64,000 bases of DNA from DASPGQ01 sp035457705 (GTDB lineage Bacteria > Acidobacteriota > Vicinamibacteria > Marinacidobacterales > SMYC01), in assembly GCA_035457705.1 (NCBI GenBank), contig DATIBD010000103.1, positions 220,942 through 284,941 on the forward strand, read 5' to 3'. Positions 41,319 through 49,140 of this stretch are shown one piece after another. The position numbers were made by a program, and so were the translations under genes. A model generated the notes under the pieces. It saw only the letters and a program-made list of their open reading frames with translations, ran no database searches and was not told the origin of the DNA. Positions within the stretch are counted from its first letter, which is position 1, and each line of letters starts with the position of its first letter.

Positions 41319-42080
41319 ATGATCGCGGAGGTCACGTCTCTTCTCGCCGGGCACCTTGCCGCTGGGTCTCTGTTGACCGTGGCGCTCCTTTCGCTCGAAA
41401 GCCGTCTGCCCCTCGGCTTCCTGCGGTTCTGCACGTCCGCGGCCGGCGGGGTTGCGGGTCTTGCCGCGCTACTCGGCTCCGGCATCGAGCGATGGCTCGG
41501 GGCAGTCGTTCTCGTGGCTTCTCTGCTGTGGTGGGGCGTCCTCCATTTGGAATACCGACCGAGGTGGATGCCGTTCGCCGCCGCAGGAGTCGCTCTCGCC
41601 GCTCTTGTTTCTTTGGGCGCGCGCGGGACCGGCTACGTTCACGGGTGGCTCGGCGCTTTCGGAAGCCTGACCGCGGGGCTGGTGCTCGGCACGGCCACGG
41701 TGACGATGATCTTGGGCCACTGGTATCTCGTCGACACGAGTCTCTCGATCGCCCCGCTGCGCTCGGGCGCGAGATGGTTCGGAATCGCCGTCGCTCTGCG
41801 ATGGCTCTCCGTGGGCGCCGCGCTCCCGCTCGGAGGATGGGACGCGCTCAGCGTCCACCGCTTCGCCGACGTCGTATTCTCGACGACCGCACTCTTCTTT
41901 CTGTTCCGCAGCCTCACGGGGCTCGGGGCACCTCTCTTGCTCTCGACCCTCGTGTGGCAAACGGTCCGCATACGCTCGACGCAATCGGCGACGGGTCTTC
42001 TCTATGTCGCTGTGGTCCTGGTTCTGTTCGGCGAGCTAATCTCGCAATTTCTGCGCGTGACGACGGGCTTTCCCCTGTGA
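41319..42080 (+). CDS. Multi-pass membrane protein of unknown function
   Basis: 253 aa with about eight hydrophobic helices. No family is recognised. Polar/His residues inside or near helices (AGHLAAG near 11-17, GYVHGWLG, MILGHWYLVDTSL) could bind haem or quinone, so a link to electron transfer is conceivable. It stands between an A-type carrier/[2Fe-2S] pair and a zinc-ribbon membrane protein with which it overlaps by four bases (GTGA), suggesting one operon and a shared task. Confidence 0.65.
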   Translation: MIAEVTSLLAGHLAAGSLLTVALLSLESRLPLGFLRFCTSAAGGVAGLAALLGSGIERWLGAVVLVASLLWWGVLHLEYRPRWMPFAAAGVALAALVSLGARGTGYVHGWLGAFGSLTAGLVLGTATVTMILGHWYLVDTSLSIAPLRSGARWFGIAVALRWLSVGAALPLGGWDALSVHRFADVVFSTTALFFLFRSLTGLGAPLLLSTLVWQTVRIRSTQSATGLLYVAVVLVLFGELISQFLRVTTGFPL

Positions 42081-42526
42081 GTCGAGTCGGCTACTACTGC
42101 TCCCATTGTTCGCGGTACAACGAGTACCCACTGCCGGCGGGAGAGGGTGCCGGGACGTGCCAGCGCTGCGGAAATCGCGAACCTCCGGATCCGAGCCCGG
42201 CGTTGACGGCCGGCGGACCCGTCGATCGCTGCCCGCATTGCGGCAACCTCCATTTCTACACGCGAAAGGACTTTCCCCAGCAACTCGGATGCTTCGCCGT
42301 CGCCGCAACCATCTTGATATCGAGCCTTGCCTACGCAGCCTGGGATTTTCCTGCAGCGTTGGTCGTTCTCGTCGCCGCAAGCGCCGCCGATATCGTGCTC
42401 TACTACTTTCTTGGCGAAGTCACGGTGTGTTATCGCTGCCACACGGAGTTGAGAGGCTTTTTGGAGAACCCCGAGCACGAGGCTTTCGACATGCACCGAG
42501 CCGAGGAATACGAGCAGGGACGCTGA
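42077..42526 (+). CDS. Zinc-ribbon membrane protein of unknown function
   Basis: 149 aa. The N-terminal half carries paired metal-binding cysteines (YYCSHCSRYN, CQRCGN, then CPHCGN), two membrane helices follow at about 78-115, and a last CYRCH sits after them. The cysteine pairs look like one or two zinc ribbons facing the same compartment. The GTG start overlaps the stop of the preceding membrane gene. The role is unknown; it could be an assembly factor for the adjacent membrane protein. Confidence 0.7.
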   Translation: MSRVGYYCSHCSRYNEYPLPAGEGAGTCQRCGNREPPDPSPALTAGGPVDRCPHCGNLHFYTRKDFPQQLGCFAVAATILISSLAYAAWDFPAALVVLVAASAADIVLYYFLGEVTVCYRCHTELRGFLENPEHEAFDMHRAEEYEQGR

Positions 42527-42531
42527 GAGGT

Positions 42532-42981
42532 TTAACTCGTTTCGATGACGACCGGGCCCGGTCTCTGGTGATTGGGCGCTTTCAGCATGTCGGCCATGGT
42601 GACGCTTCCGAGAAACTCGACCATCTGGCTCTGCGCCCGACTCCAGACGGAGAGCATCTCGCATCGATCCAGAATCGAGCAATCGTCATGTTGGCCCTCG
42701 ACGCATTTGTTGAGTCGCAGCGGACCCTCGACAGACTCGATGACCTCCAGAAAGGTGATGGACTCGGCCGAACGGGCGAGCGCATACCCTCCATGCGCGC
42801 CCTGCTGCGATTTGACGACGCCCCGATTGGCGAGGATCGGAAGGATTTGCGCCAGGAATGCTTGGGGGATGTCCTTCGCCTTGGCGATCTCGCTGACGCG
42901 CCCGTATCGTTGGGGAGGAATCCGGGCGAGATAGATGACCGCTCGAAGCGCGTAGTCACTCTTGCGTGAAAGCTCTAGCAC
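42532..42981 (-). CDS. Rrf2-family Fe-S transcriptional regulator
   Basis: 149 aa with an N-terminal winged helix (LSRKSDYALRAVIYLAR) and three cysteines C93, C101 and C107 (NKCVEGQHDDCSILDRC), the cluster ligands of IscR/NsrR-type regulators. Spacing C-x7-C-x5-C is closer to NsrR/RsrR than to IscR (C-x5-C-x5-C). It is convergent with the Fe-S carrier/membrane set and could regulate it in answer to iron, NO or redox state. Confidence 0.9.
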   Translation of the reverse strand: MLELSRKSDYALRAVIYLARIPPQRYGRVSEIAKAKDIPQAFLAQILPILANRGVVKSQQGAHGGYALARSAESITFLEVIESVEGPLRLNKCVEGQHDDCSILDRCEMLSVWSRAQSQMVEFLGSVTMADMLKAPNHQRPGPVVIETS

Positions 42982-43014
42982 GAACCGGCCCTCTTTAATT
43001 ATAACTCACGGGTG

Positions 43015-43647
43015 ATGAAGCTGGTCATTTTCGACCTAGATGGAACGCTGATCGATTCCGGCGAGGACATAACCGCTTCAGTCAACGAGCTCCTCGAGGA
43101 CGCGGGCCGCAATCCGCTGTCGATCGCTCAGGTCCGTGACTACGTCGGTAGCGGCGTGACGAAGCTCGTGGAAAGGGCTCTCCCGGGCTCTGCCACCGGC
43201 GAGCTCGACCGGGCCGTTTCTCGGTACCGTGAGATCTACCGGCGGCGGCTGCTCGAGCACACTGTTGCCTACCCTGGAGTGGCAGAAGCTCTCCGCGCAC
43301 TCCGGCCGCGGTGCAAGAGCGCCGTTCTCACCAACAAGCCCCTTTTGGAAAGCCGGATGATTCTCGAGGGCCTCGAGCTCGACAAGTTCTTTTTCTCCGT
43401 ATATGGCGGGGACTCCTTCGCTCGCATGAAGCCGGATCCCATAGGCGTCGAACGACTCCTTGCCGAGGGCGAGGCCGAACCCACGGAAGCGCTTCTCGTA
43501 GGAGACACCGAGGTCGATTTCGAGACGGCTCGGAACGCTCGCATCGCCTCTTGTCTCGTCGCCTATGGACCGACCCCCTACCGAACCCGTTCACTCGACG
43601 CCGACTACCGCGTGACAGACCTGCGAGAGCTCGTTGCTCTCATCTAG
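43015..43647 (+). CDS. Phosphoglycolate phosphatase-like HAD hydrolase
   Basis: 210 aa, HAD subfamily I with an alpha-helical cap. Motif I IFDLDGTLIDS at the N-terminus, motif II AVLTNKP, the motif III Lys near ARMKPDP, and motif IV VGDTEVDFETARNA. This resembles Gph/PpaX. ATG 43015 is preferred; a GTG directly before it is also possible. Its TAG stop (43645-43647) falls in the left end of the tandem repeat. Confidence 0.88.
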   Translation: MKLVIFDLDGTLIDSGEDITASVNELLEDAGRNPLSIAQVRDYVGSGVTKLVERALPGSATGELDRAVSRYREIYRRRLLEHTVAYPGVAEALRALRPRCKSAVLTNKPLLESRMILEGLELDKFFFSVYGGDSFARMKPDPIGVERLLAEGEAEPTEALLVGDTEVDFETARNARIASCLVAYGPTPYRTRSLDADYRVTDLRELVALI

Positions 43648-44051
43648 AGAGTGCTCAATGCCGTGGCGGGACCCGTAGTCGATCGTGCCGCCACGGCTCG
43701 GTCTTTGCGGCGCTTCGCGCCGATCTCGCAGCGGAAGTATTGGCCGCCGCTCGGCAGGCTGCGCTGTACTTTTTCATCAGCCTGACTAGAGAGTGCTCAA
43801 TGCCGTGGCGGGACCCGTAGTCGATCGTGCCGCCACGGCTCGGTCTTTGCGGCGCTTCGCGCCGACCTCGCAGCGGAAGTATTGGCCGCCGCTCGGCAGG
43901 CTGGGCTGTACTTTTTCATCAGCCTGACTAGAGAGTGCTCAATGCCGTGGCGGGACCCGTAGTCGATCGAGCCGCCACGGCTCGGGCTGGTTACGGCGCG
44001 GCAGGCGCGTCGGGCTCGCTCCTCGCGCAGGGTGGGCTGAGTTTTTCATCA
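43644..44051 (+). repeat. 142-bp tandem hairpin repeat, three copies (last diverged)
   Basis: Units begin at 43644, 43786 and 43928 (CTAGAGAGTGCTCAATG), a period of exactly 142 bases. Copies 1 and 2 differ at only about two positions; copy 3 matches for about the first 57 bases and at its end (TTTTTCATCA) but is rearranged in the middle. Each unit has a perfect 10-bp inverted repeat, GCCGTGGCGG with CCGCCACGGC (43660-43669/43688-43697, then +142 and +284). The array fills the space between two convergent genes, and both stop codons lie in its ends. A related single copy is at 57.5 kb. No protein gene is seen in it. Confidence 0.95.
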
Positions 44052-44600
44052 CCCTGCTGGAGGCATATCCGTCTCGAGGTCGACACCGAGAGCGTCGGCG
44101 ACCCGGTTGATGTGGTTGAAATACCCGATGATGTGAACGAGGACGAACAGGTCCTCGTCGGTGAGCCCGTGTGCTCGAAGGACTTCGAGGTCCTCGCGCT
44201 GCGCCCGCTCAGGGGCACGGGTCAGCTCGATGGCGAAATCCACCAGGGCTCGCTCGCGCGGCGGAAGTGGAGCTTCTGCGGGCTCCTTTTTGATCGACTC
44301 CACGAGCGAATCATTACCGAGAACGGAACGGAGATCCTCCCCGTGGGCCTCGGTTCAGTAGTGACAGTGATTGACTCTCGAGACGACCGTCGCGACCATC
44401 TCGCGCTCGGCACGCGTCAAGCCGGAAGGCCCGTGCATCAACTGCAGATAGAGGTTCAAGAAGGTGCGCATGACGTCGGGCCTTATGCTCTGGAGCTTGA
44501 CGATTTGGTAGACCTTGCCCGCGCGTCGGATCGCCTCGTCGTACTGCCGTTTCAGCTCTCCGGACGCTTCGTTCTCCGGTATCGTGTGGATCCACGCCAT
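44049..44600 (-). CDS. Probable selenoprotein, carboxymuconolactone decarboxylase/AhpD-like peroxidase
   Basis: 183 residues if the in-frame TGA at 44355-44357 is read as selenocysteine (residue 82). The first 81 codons and the following 101 codons keep one frame and together make a full-length peroxidase-related/AhpD-like protein. The motif is SRVNHCHY-U-TEAHGEDL, where the family has CxxC followed by His; UGA replaces the second Cys. A SECIS-like hairpin starts at the next base. AGGAGG precedes ATG 44600 by nine bases. Expected role: thiol/selenol-based reduction of peroxides in the cytosol. The last codons GCA-GGG-TGA lie in the end of the tandem repeat. A nonsense-mutated pseudogene is the alternative. 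Confidence 0.82.
44316..44354 (-). promoter_or_regulatory. SECIS-like hairpin directly after the in-frame UGA
   Basis: The 39 bases after TGA fold as ACCGAG pairing with CTCGGT (outer stem), an internal loop, and an upper stem GGAG-GAT-CTCC extended by AC/GT. The apical loop begins with G, 18 bases after the UGA. This agrees with the bacterial SECIS pattern (small G-starting loop about 16-37 bases from UGA). No computed folding was run. Confidence 0.7.
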
Positions 44601-44717
44601 ATTGCTCTACCTCCTGGTCCCAACCGGTGGCATTCTACCCTCTGAACTGGCGCTTTGTTCTACCGTCCGGCCGTGTTACGCTTTCGGAGAAGTTCTCTTC
44701 CGATACATTCCGAAATT

Positions 44718-45980
44718 GTGAGCGTGGCTTCCATCCTCATTGTCGATGACGAGGTGACGGTTCAGGCGACGTTTCGCGACGTCCTGGCGCTTTCGGGATA
44801 CGACGTTACGACGGTTTCTAGTATGACCGAGGCAATGCGACAGCTGGAGACTCGAACCTTCGACGTCCTGCTGACGGACTTGATGCTTCCAGGGGAGGAC
44901 GGGATGTCGCTTTTGGGCTTCGCCACGAACAAAGATCCTGAGATCAGCGTGGTCATGGTGACCGGTCATCCCGATCTCGCAAGCGCGGTGACCGCCCTCA
45001 AGCAGGGTGCTTATGACTACATCACCAAGCCGATCACCCCCGAAGCCCTGGCTGCCGTGGTCGAGCGGGCCTGCGAGCGCCGAGCGCTCTTGAGCGAGAG
45101 AGGCCGCCTGCAGGCGGAGAATCAGGACTACCAGCGGTCCCTGGAAGTCAAAGTCCGCGAGCGGACGACCCGGCTGCGGGAGTCGGAGAAGCGCTTTCGT
45201 GAGCTGTTTCGGGAGACGCGACTCGCCTACGAGGAGCTCAAACGCACTCAGGAGAAACTCATCCGCTCGGAAAGACTTGCGGCCGTCGGGGAGCTGGCGG
45301 CCCAGATCGCGCACGAGATCCGCAACCCGCTCGCTGCGATCTCGAACTCCGTCGGCGTGCTGAGGCGCGACCTCGAGCTCCAGGGCGATGATCGCCGGCT
45401 GCTCGAGGTGGTGCACGAAGAGGCCCAGCGGCTCGGGCGTATCGTCGCCGATTTTCTCAAATTCGCCCGTCCGCGCCCGCTGCACCGTACTCCACTCAAT
45501 CTGGTGGAAGTCCTCGATGACCTGCTGCTGCTCCTTTCCCAACAGCACGCCCTCGGACTCGCGCAGAGTCAGATACGAATCGAGAAGGATTATCAGAAAG
45601 ACCTGCCGCCCGTGAGTCTCGACGCCGCCCAGACGCGAGAGGCTCTTTGGAACCTTCTCGTCAACGCGGTCGAAGCGATGCCCGGCGGAGGAACTCTCAG
45701 GGTCGTCGTGGCCGGCTCGACGAAAGGGGACGATTTCGTCGAAGTCACCGTTTCCGACACGGGCAAAGGAATACGCCCGGAGGACATGGACAGGATCTTT
45801 CAGCCCTTCCACACGACCAAGGCCGATGGAACCGGCCTCGGCCTTGCCATCGTCCAGCGCGTCGTGGAGGCACACGCCGGCGAAGTCCTGGTGGAGAGCA
45901 GGGCGGGCCAGGGAAGCTCGTTTCTTTTGCGATTCTCTTTGATATCCGATGAGCGCCAACCGATCGAGACCCATCGCTGA
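44718..45980 (+). CDS. Receiver-histidine kinase (hybrid two-component sensor)
   Basis: 420 aa from GTG 44718. Receiver domain with D54 (LLTDLMLPGEDG) and K104 (ITKP), a coiled-coil linker (about 120-185), HisKA with H199 (AQIAHEIRNPLAAISNS), then HATPase with NAVEAM (N box), SDTGKGI and TGLGLAIVQRVV. No membrane helix is seen, so it is a cytosolic kinase that receives a phosphoryl signal through its N-terminal receiver. The next gene, a sigma54 response regulator, overlaps it by 32 bases and is its likely partner. The start is uncertain; no good ribosome site was found. Confidence 0.92.
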   Translation: MSVASILIVDDEVTVQATFRDVLALSGYDVTTVSSMTEAMRQLETRTFDVLLTDLMLPGEDGMSLLGFATNKDPEISVVMVTGHPDLASAVTALKQGAYDYITKPITPEALAAVVERACERRALLSERGRLQAENQDYQRSLEVKVRERTTRLRESEKRFRELFRETRLAYEELKRTQEKLIRSERLAAVGELAAQIAHEIRNPLAAISNSVGVLRRDLELQGDDRRLLEVVHEEAQRLGRIVADFLKFARPRPLHRTPLNLVEVLDDLLLLLSQQHALGLAQSQIRIEKDYQKDLPPVSLDAAQTREALWNLLVNAVEAMPGGGTLRVVVAGSTKGDDFVEVTVSDTGKGIRPEDMDRIFQPFHTTKADGTGLGLAIVQRVVEAHAGEVLVESRAGQGSSFLLRFSLISDERQPIETHR

Positions 45981-47358
45981 GGCCCGGGCAGAGCCCCACT
46001 CGGCGAAGATCTCCATCCTCGTCGTGGACGACCAACCCGCGATCCGCGAGTCCATGGTCATCACTTTCCGACGAGAGGGCTACGACGTGAGCGCGGCGGA
46101 AAGCGGAGAGCAGGCGCTCGATCTCCTGCAGCGTACCCCTTTCGATCTGGTGGTCACCGATCTGAGGCTCGGTGGGATCGACGGCATCGAAGTGCTTCGA
46201 CGGTGCAAGGAGCTTTTCCCCGATACCGAAGTCGTGGTAATGACCGCCTACGGAACCGTGGAAAGTGCCGTCGAGGCGATCAAGGCGGGCGCTTACGACT
46301 ATCTAACGAAGCCATTCCAGCCGGAGGAGCTCACTCTGGTGGCCGAGCGCGCCCTCGAGCGGAGGGGTCTCACCCAGCGCGTGCGGCTCCTGGAGCGTGC
46401 CGTCCGTGGCCACCATCCGTTCGAGAACATCGTTAGCGCGTCTCTGGCGATGAGCGAGGTCCTCAAGATGGTCGATCAGGTGGCGCGGCTCGACTCCACG
46501 GTACTCATCACCGGAGAGAGCGGGACTGGAAAGGAAGTCATCGCCCGAGCGATCCACGAGCTCTCACCCAGGAGAGATCGCTTGCTGGTCACCGTCAACT
46601 GCGGAGCCATTCCAGAGAATCTCCAGGAGAGCGAGCTGTTCGGCCATACCAAGGGCGCATTCACTGGCGCGCACGCGGATAAGCGCGGGCTATTCGACGA
46701 GGCACATGGAGGGACGGCTTTTCTCGACGAGGTCGGCGAACTCTCCCCGATGGCGCAGGTCAAGATGCTGAGGTTCCTTCAGAACGGTGAAGTGCGAAGA
46801 GTGGGAACGACCGCCAGCCGCAACCTCGACGTGCGCATCATCGCCGCCACGAACCGTAATCTGGAGAAGAGCGTCGAGGACGGTACCTTCCGGGAGGATC
46901 TCTTCTATCGTCTGAATGTCATTCCCATCGCGCTGCCGCCGTTGCGTGAGCGACGCGAGGACATCTCGCCGCTCGCCCACCATTTCGTGCGCCGAATCGC
47001 CGAGCGCATGGGCTTGAAGGAGCCGACGATCTCCCCGAGAGCGATGGATCTGCTCATGAAGCAATCCTGGCGAGGAAATGTGCGGGAGCTCGAGAACATC
47101 ATCGAACGAGCGGCGGCACTCGACCGCGACGGAATCATTGGAATGGATGATCTCCCCTTCGGTGATTCGCCCCGAAACGAGGACCGGCTCATCGAGCATG
47201 CCCGCAAACGCGCCCTGACGCTCGCCGAGCTCGAGAAAGAGTACATCCTGGAGGTCCTGGCCGAATGCGGAGGAAGCCGCAAGAACACCGCCAGGAAGCT
47301 GGGAATCACGACCGCCACGCTTTGGCGAAAGCTCAAGCTCTACGAGCGCGACCGCTGA
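45949..47358 (+). CDS. Sigma54-dependent response regulator (NtrC/AtoC family)
   Basis: 469 aa. Receiver with phosphoacceptor D71 (LVVTDLRLGGIDG), AAA+ domain with Walker A GESGTGKE (189-196) and GAFTGA (236-241), and a Fis-type DNA-binding end (GGSRKNTARKLGITTATLWRKL). Unlike the regulator at 21.6 kb its phosphorylation site is intact. It activates RNA polymerase-sigma54 at enhancer-dependent promoters. Targets are unknown. Overlap with the kinase gene implies a cognate pair. Confidence 0.95.
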   Translation: MSANRSRPIAEARAEPHSAKISILVVDDQPAIRESMVITFRREGYDVSAAESGEQALDLLQRTPFDLVVTDLRLGGIDGIEVLRRCKELFPDTEVVVMTAYGTVESAVEAIKAGAYDYLTKPFQPEELTLVAERALERRGLTQRVRLLERAVRGHHPFENIVSASLAMSEVLKMVDQVARLDSTVLITGESGTGKEVIARAIHELSPRRDRLLVTVNCGAIPENLQESELFGHTKGAFTGAHADKRGLFDEAHGGTAFLDEVGELSPMAQVKMLRFLQNGEVRRVGTTASRNLDVRIIAATNRNLEKSVEDGTFREDLFYRLNVIPIALPPLRERREDISPLAHHFVRRIAERMGLKEPTISPRAMDLLMKQSWRGNVRELENIIERAAALDRDGIIGMDDLPFGDSPRNEDRLIEHARKRALTLAELEKEYILEVLAECGGSRKNTARKLGITTATLWRKLKLYERDR

Positions 47359-47371
47359 CGACCGGCGCTTC

Positions 47372-48808
47372 TTATTCCGCGGGGGTCACTCCTGGATCGA
47401 TGGCTCTCGCCTTCTCCATCGCCCGCTCCGCTCGCAGATGCAAGCCCACGGCACGGTAGAACCGAGCCAGCGACATCTGATATTCGGGTCTCCAGGGATC
47501 GAGATTGGCGGCGATACGGAGGTTCTTCTCGGCGTCCTGGCGCCACTTCGGGTTCTTCGAAAGGGCGACCCCCAGGAGATGGTAGGTCTCGGCGCTCTGA
47601 GGGTCGTGTTCGATTCCTTTCAGACAGAGCTGTATGCACTCCCAGAAGTCATCTCCTCGAAACGCGACCTTCGCTCTTAGAAGGAGGTCTTTGGCGGTGC
47701 CGGCGTCGAGGGCCGGTGCCGCGTTGCCGGGCTTCGCTGGCGTCGACCGATCGGGGGGGACGCTCGCCAGGTCTTTCTGGGCCAGAGCCTCGTAGCCCTC
47801 TCTTCGTTTCGAGCTCAACGTATCGTGAGCCTCGCTGATTCGGTGGAAGACGTAGGACAGCTTCTCCTGGAATTGCGGTTCGCTGACGGACCGAAAACGA
47901 TCGGGGTGATAATGACGAGCGAGTCGGATGAACGCCTCTCGGACCGCTTCCGCGTCGGCGCGTTGATCGAGCCCAAGCACCTGCCAATGATCCTTGAACT
48001 GGAATTCTTCATAGAGTCGCTCGACCTCGGCTCTCTCGCGGTCCCGTTCGTGGCCTTTTGCCAGAGCCTTCGGTCGTTCGCCGTCACCGGTGGCAAGCTT
48101 CGCGTCCGGCGGCTTCTCTGCTTCGCCCTCGCCTTCGGGCTCGATCAGCTCGGCCTGGAGCAAGCCGATGAGCGTGCGGGCCGTTCGCTCCTCGGGAAGG
48201 GGGCTCACAGCGAATATGTCTTTTGCGGTTTGTGTACCGTCGATGCGGGACAAAACGAACGCTTCTTCGGGATTGAGGTTGACTTCCTGGAAGCGCTTCA
48301 TCGGATCCCTGGGAAAGCCGAGTCGACGTCCGCTGTTCTTCAATGCTTCGAGTCGCTTTCCCAACTTGGGTGTCCGGCGGGCGGCTTCCATCAGGATGTC
48401 CGCAACCGATAGGGGCTGATCGAGAACGCCCTCGACCTCGCTGACCGGCGCAAAAGCAAGTTTCCGAGGGGGCGCAATGAGCTGCATGCAGACTATGTCG
48501 AGGAGCTGATGTCGCACGAAAGTCTCGATCTCTTCTGCGGTCACGATCTTCAACTCGACCAGAATCTCGCCGAGCCTCCGTCCGCTCTTGATGAAATGCG
48601 AGGCGTCCTCGAACTGTTGCCGGGTGATGCGTCCATGGCGCATCATGACCTCCCCGAGGCGGTCCTCGGCGAGCGTCGAACGTGCGCCGACGACGAAGCC
48701 GGAGTGGAACATGACCGCCCGACGAACCGACGACGCTTCGCAGGTGAGGACACCGGTTCGCTTACCGAAGTACAACTTCTTGAATGCCTCGGCTACTTTC
48801 TGGTTCAT
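47372..48808 (-). CDS. PATAN (DUF4388)-DnaJ-TPR protein
   Basis: 478 aa. The N-terminal region (1-220) resembles DUF4388/PATAN domains (KLYFGKRTGVLTCEASSVRRAVMFHSGFVVGA, ILVELKIVTAEEIETFV), which are linked to signal transduction in delta-proteobacteria and cyanobacteria. A J domain follows (about 272-340) with the HPD tripeptide in LARHYHPDRF, then TPR-like helices to the end (AETYHLLGVALSKNPKW). The J domain suggests it recruits DnaK, encoded 3 kb away. Soluble; no signal peptide. It is convergent with the sigma54 regulator. Confidence 0.85.
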   Translation of the reverse strand: MNQKVAEAFKKLYFGKRTGVLTCEASSVRRAVMFHSGFVVGARSTLAEDRLGEVMMRHGRITRQQFEDASHFIKSGRRLGEILVELKIVTAEEIETFVRHQLLDIVCMQLIAPPRKLAFAPVSEVEGVLDQPLSVADILMEAARRTPKLGKRLEALKNSGRRLGFPRDPMKRFQEVNLNPEEAFVLSRIDGTQTAKDIFAVSPLPEERTARTLIGLLQAELIEPEGEGEAEKPPDAKLATGDGERPKALAKGHERDRERAEVERLYEEFQFKDHWQVLGLDQRADAEAVREAFIRLARHYHPDRFRSVSEPQFQEKLSYVFHRISEAHDTLSSKRREGYEALAQKDLASVPPDRSTPAKPGNAAPALDAGTAKDLLLRAKVAFRGDDFWECIQLCLKGIEHDPQSAETYHLLGVALSKNPKWRQDAEKNLRIAANLDPWRPEYQMSLARFYRAVGLHLRAERAMEKARAIDPGVTPAE

Positions 48809-48972
48809 CGGAGGTGGACCGGGCGCACTCGTCGGGGACGCTCTTTTTTGTGTCGGAACACACCAATTGTACCAGGAGCGGGTCGAGATTGCGATGCGAC
48901 AGACGTTTCACAATTGAATGCGGATCGGGTACGCAATATTTAAGTTTTGAAGCTCACAAGAGGATCCGAACC

Positions 48973-48988
48973 TGCGAGAATTCTCGCA
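48973..48988. promoter_or_regulatory. Perfect 16-bp palindrome (possible operator)
   Basis: TGCGAGAA followed by TTCTCGCA with no spacer, 165 bases upstream of the leftward PATAN-DnaJ gene. It is symmetric enough for a dimeric regulator. It is not the CIRCE heat-shock element. Confidence 0.4.
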
Positions 48989-49098
48989 AACCACTCTAAA
49001 CAATGAACCTCAGAAAAAAAGTTCCACTGGTACGTGGTTTGCTTTGTGGAGTATACTGAGAACGCAAAATTGGCGTCGCTCCCCAATCTCGACGCCAG

Positions 49099-49132
49099 CC
49101 CCGGGAGGTGCCCCCCGCACCGCCTCCCGGGG
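49099..49132. terminator. 10-bp GC-rich hairpin after clpB
   Basis: CCCCGGGAGG (49099-49108) and CCTCCCGGGG (49123-49132) pair perfectly around a 14-base loop. It starts nine bases after the clpB stop (leftward). No T-run follows on the minus strand, so it is a likely but non-canonical terminator. Confidence 0.5.
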
Positions 49133-49140
49133 AATTTGCT

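Larger units (their letters stand above)
48809..49140. other. Gene-free 330 bp between clpB and the PATAN-DnaJ gene
   Basis: It contains the palindrome at 48973-48988 and the hairpin at 49099-49132 listed separately. Short open frames on both strands lack ribosome sites and protein-like composition. A T-rich and A-rich middle (around 49010-49050) may hold the promoter of the leftward PATAN-DnaJ gene, but no clear -35/-10 pair stands out. Confidence 0.4.

Noticed and set aside
43644..44051. CRISPR array
   Set aside because: Units are 142 bp and contiguous, without unique spacers; no cas genes are nearby.
44049..44303. Separate short gene for the second half of the AhpD-like protein (GTG start)
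   Set aside because: It starts in the middle of the conserved domain, has no ribosome site, and continues the upstream frame without shift; read-through at UGA explains both halves better.
43935..44645. Long plus-strand frame across the repeat and over the selenoprotein gene
   Set aside because: It is antisense to a recognisable protein, includes repeat DNA and has no domain.
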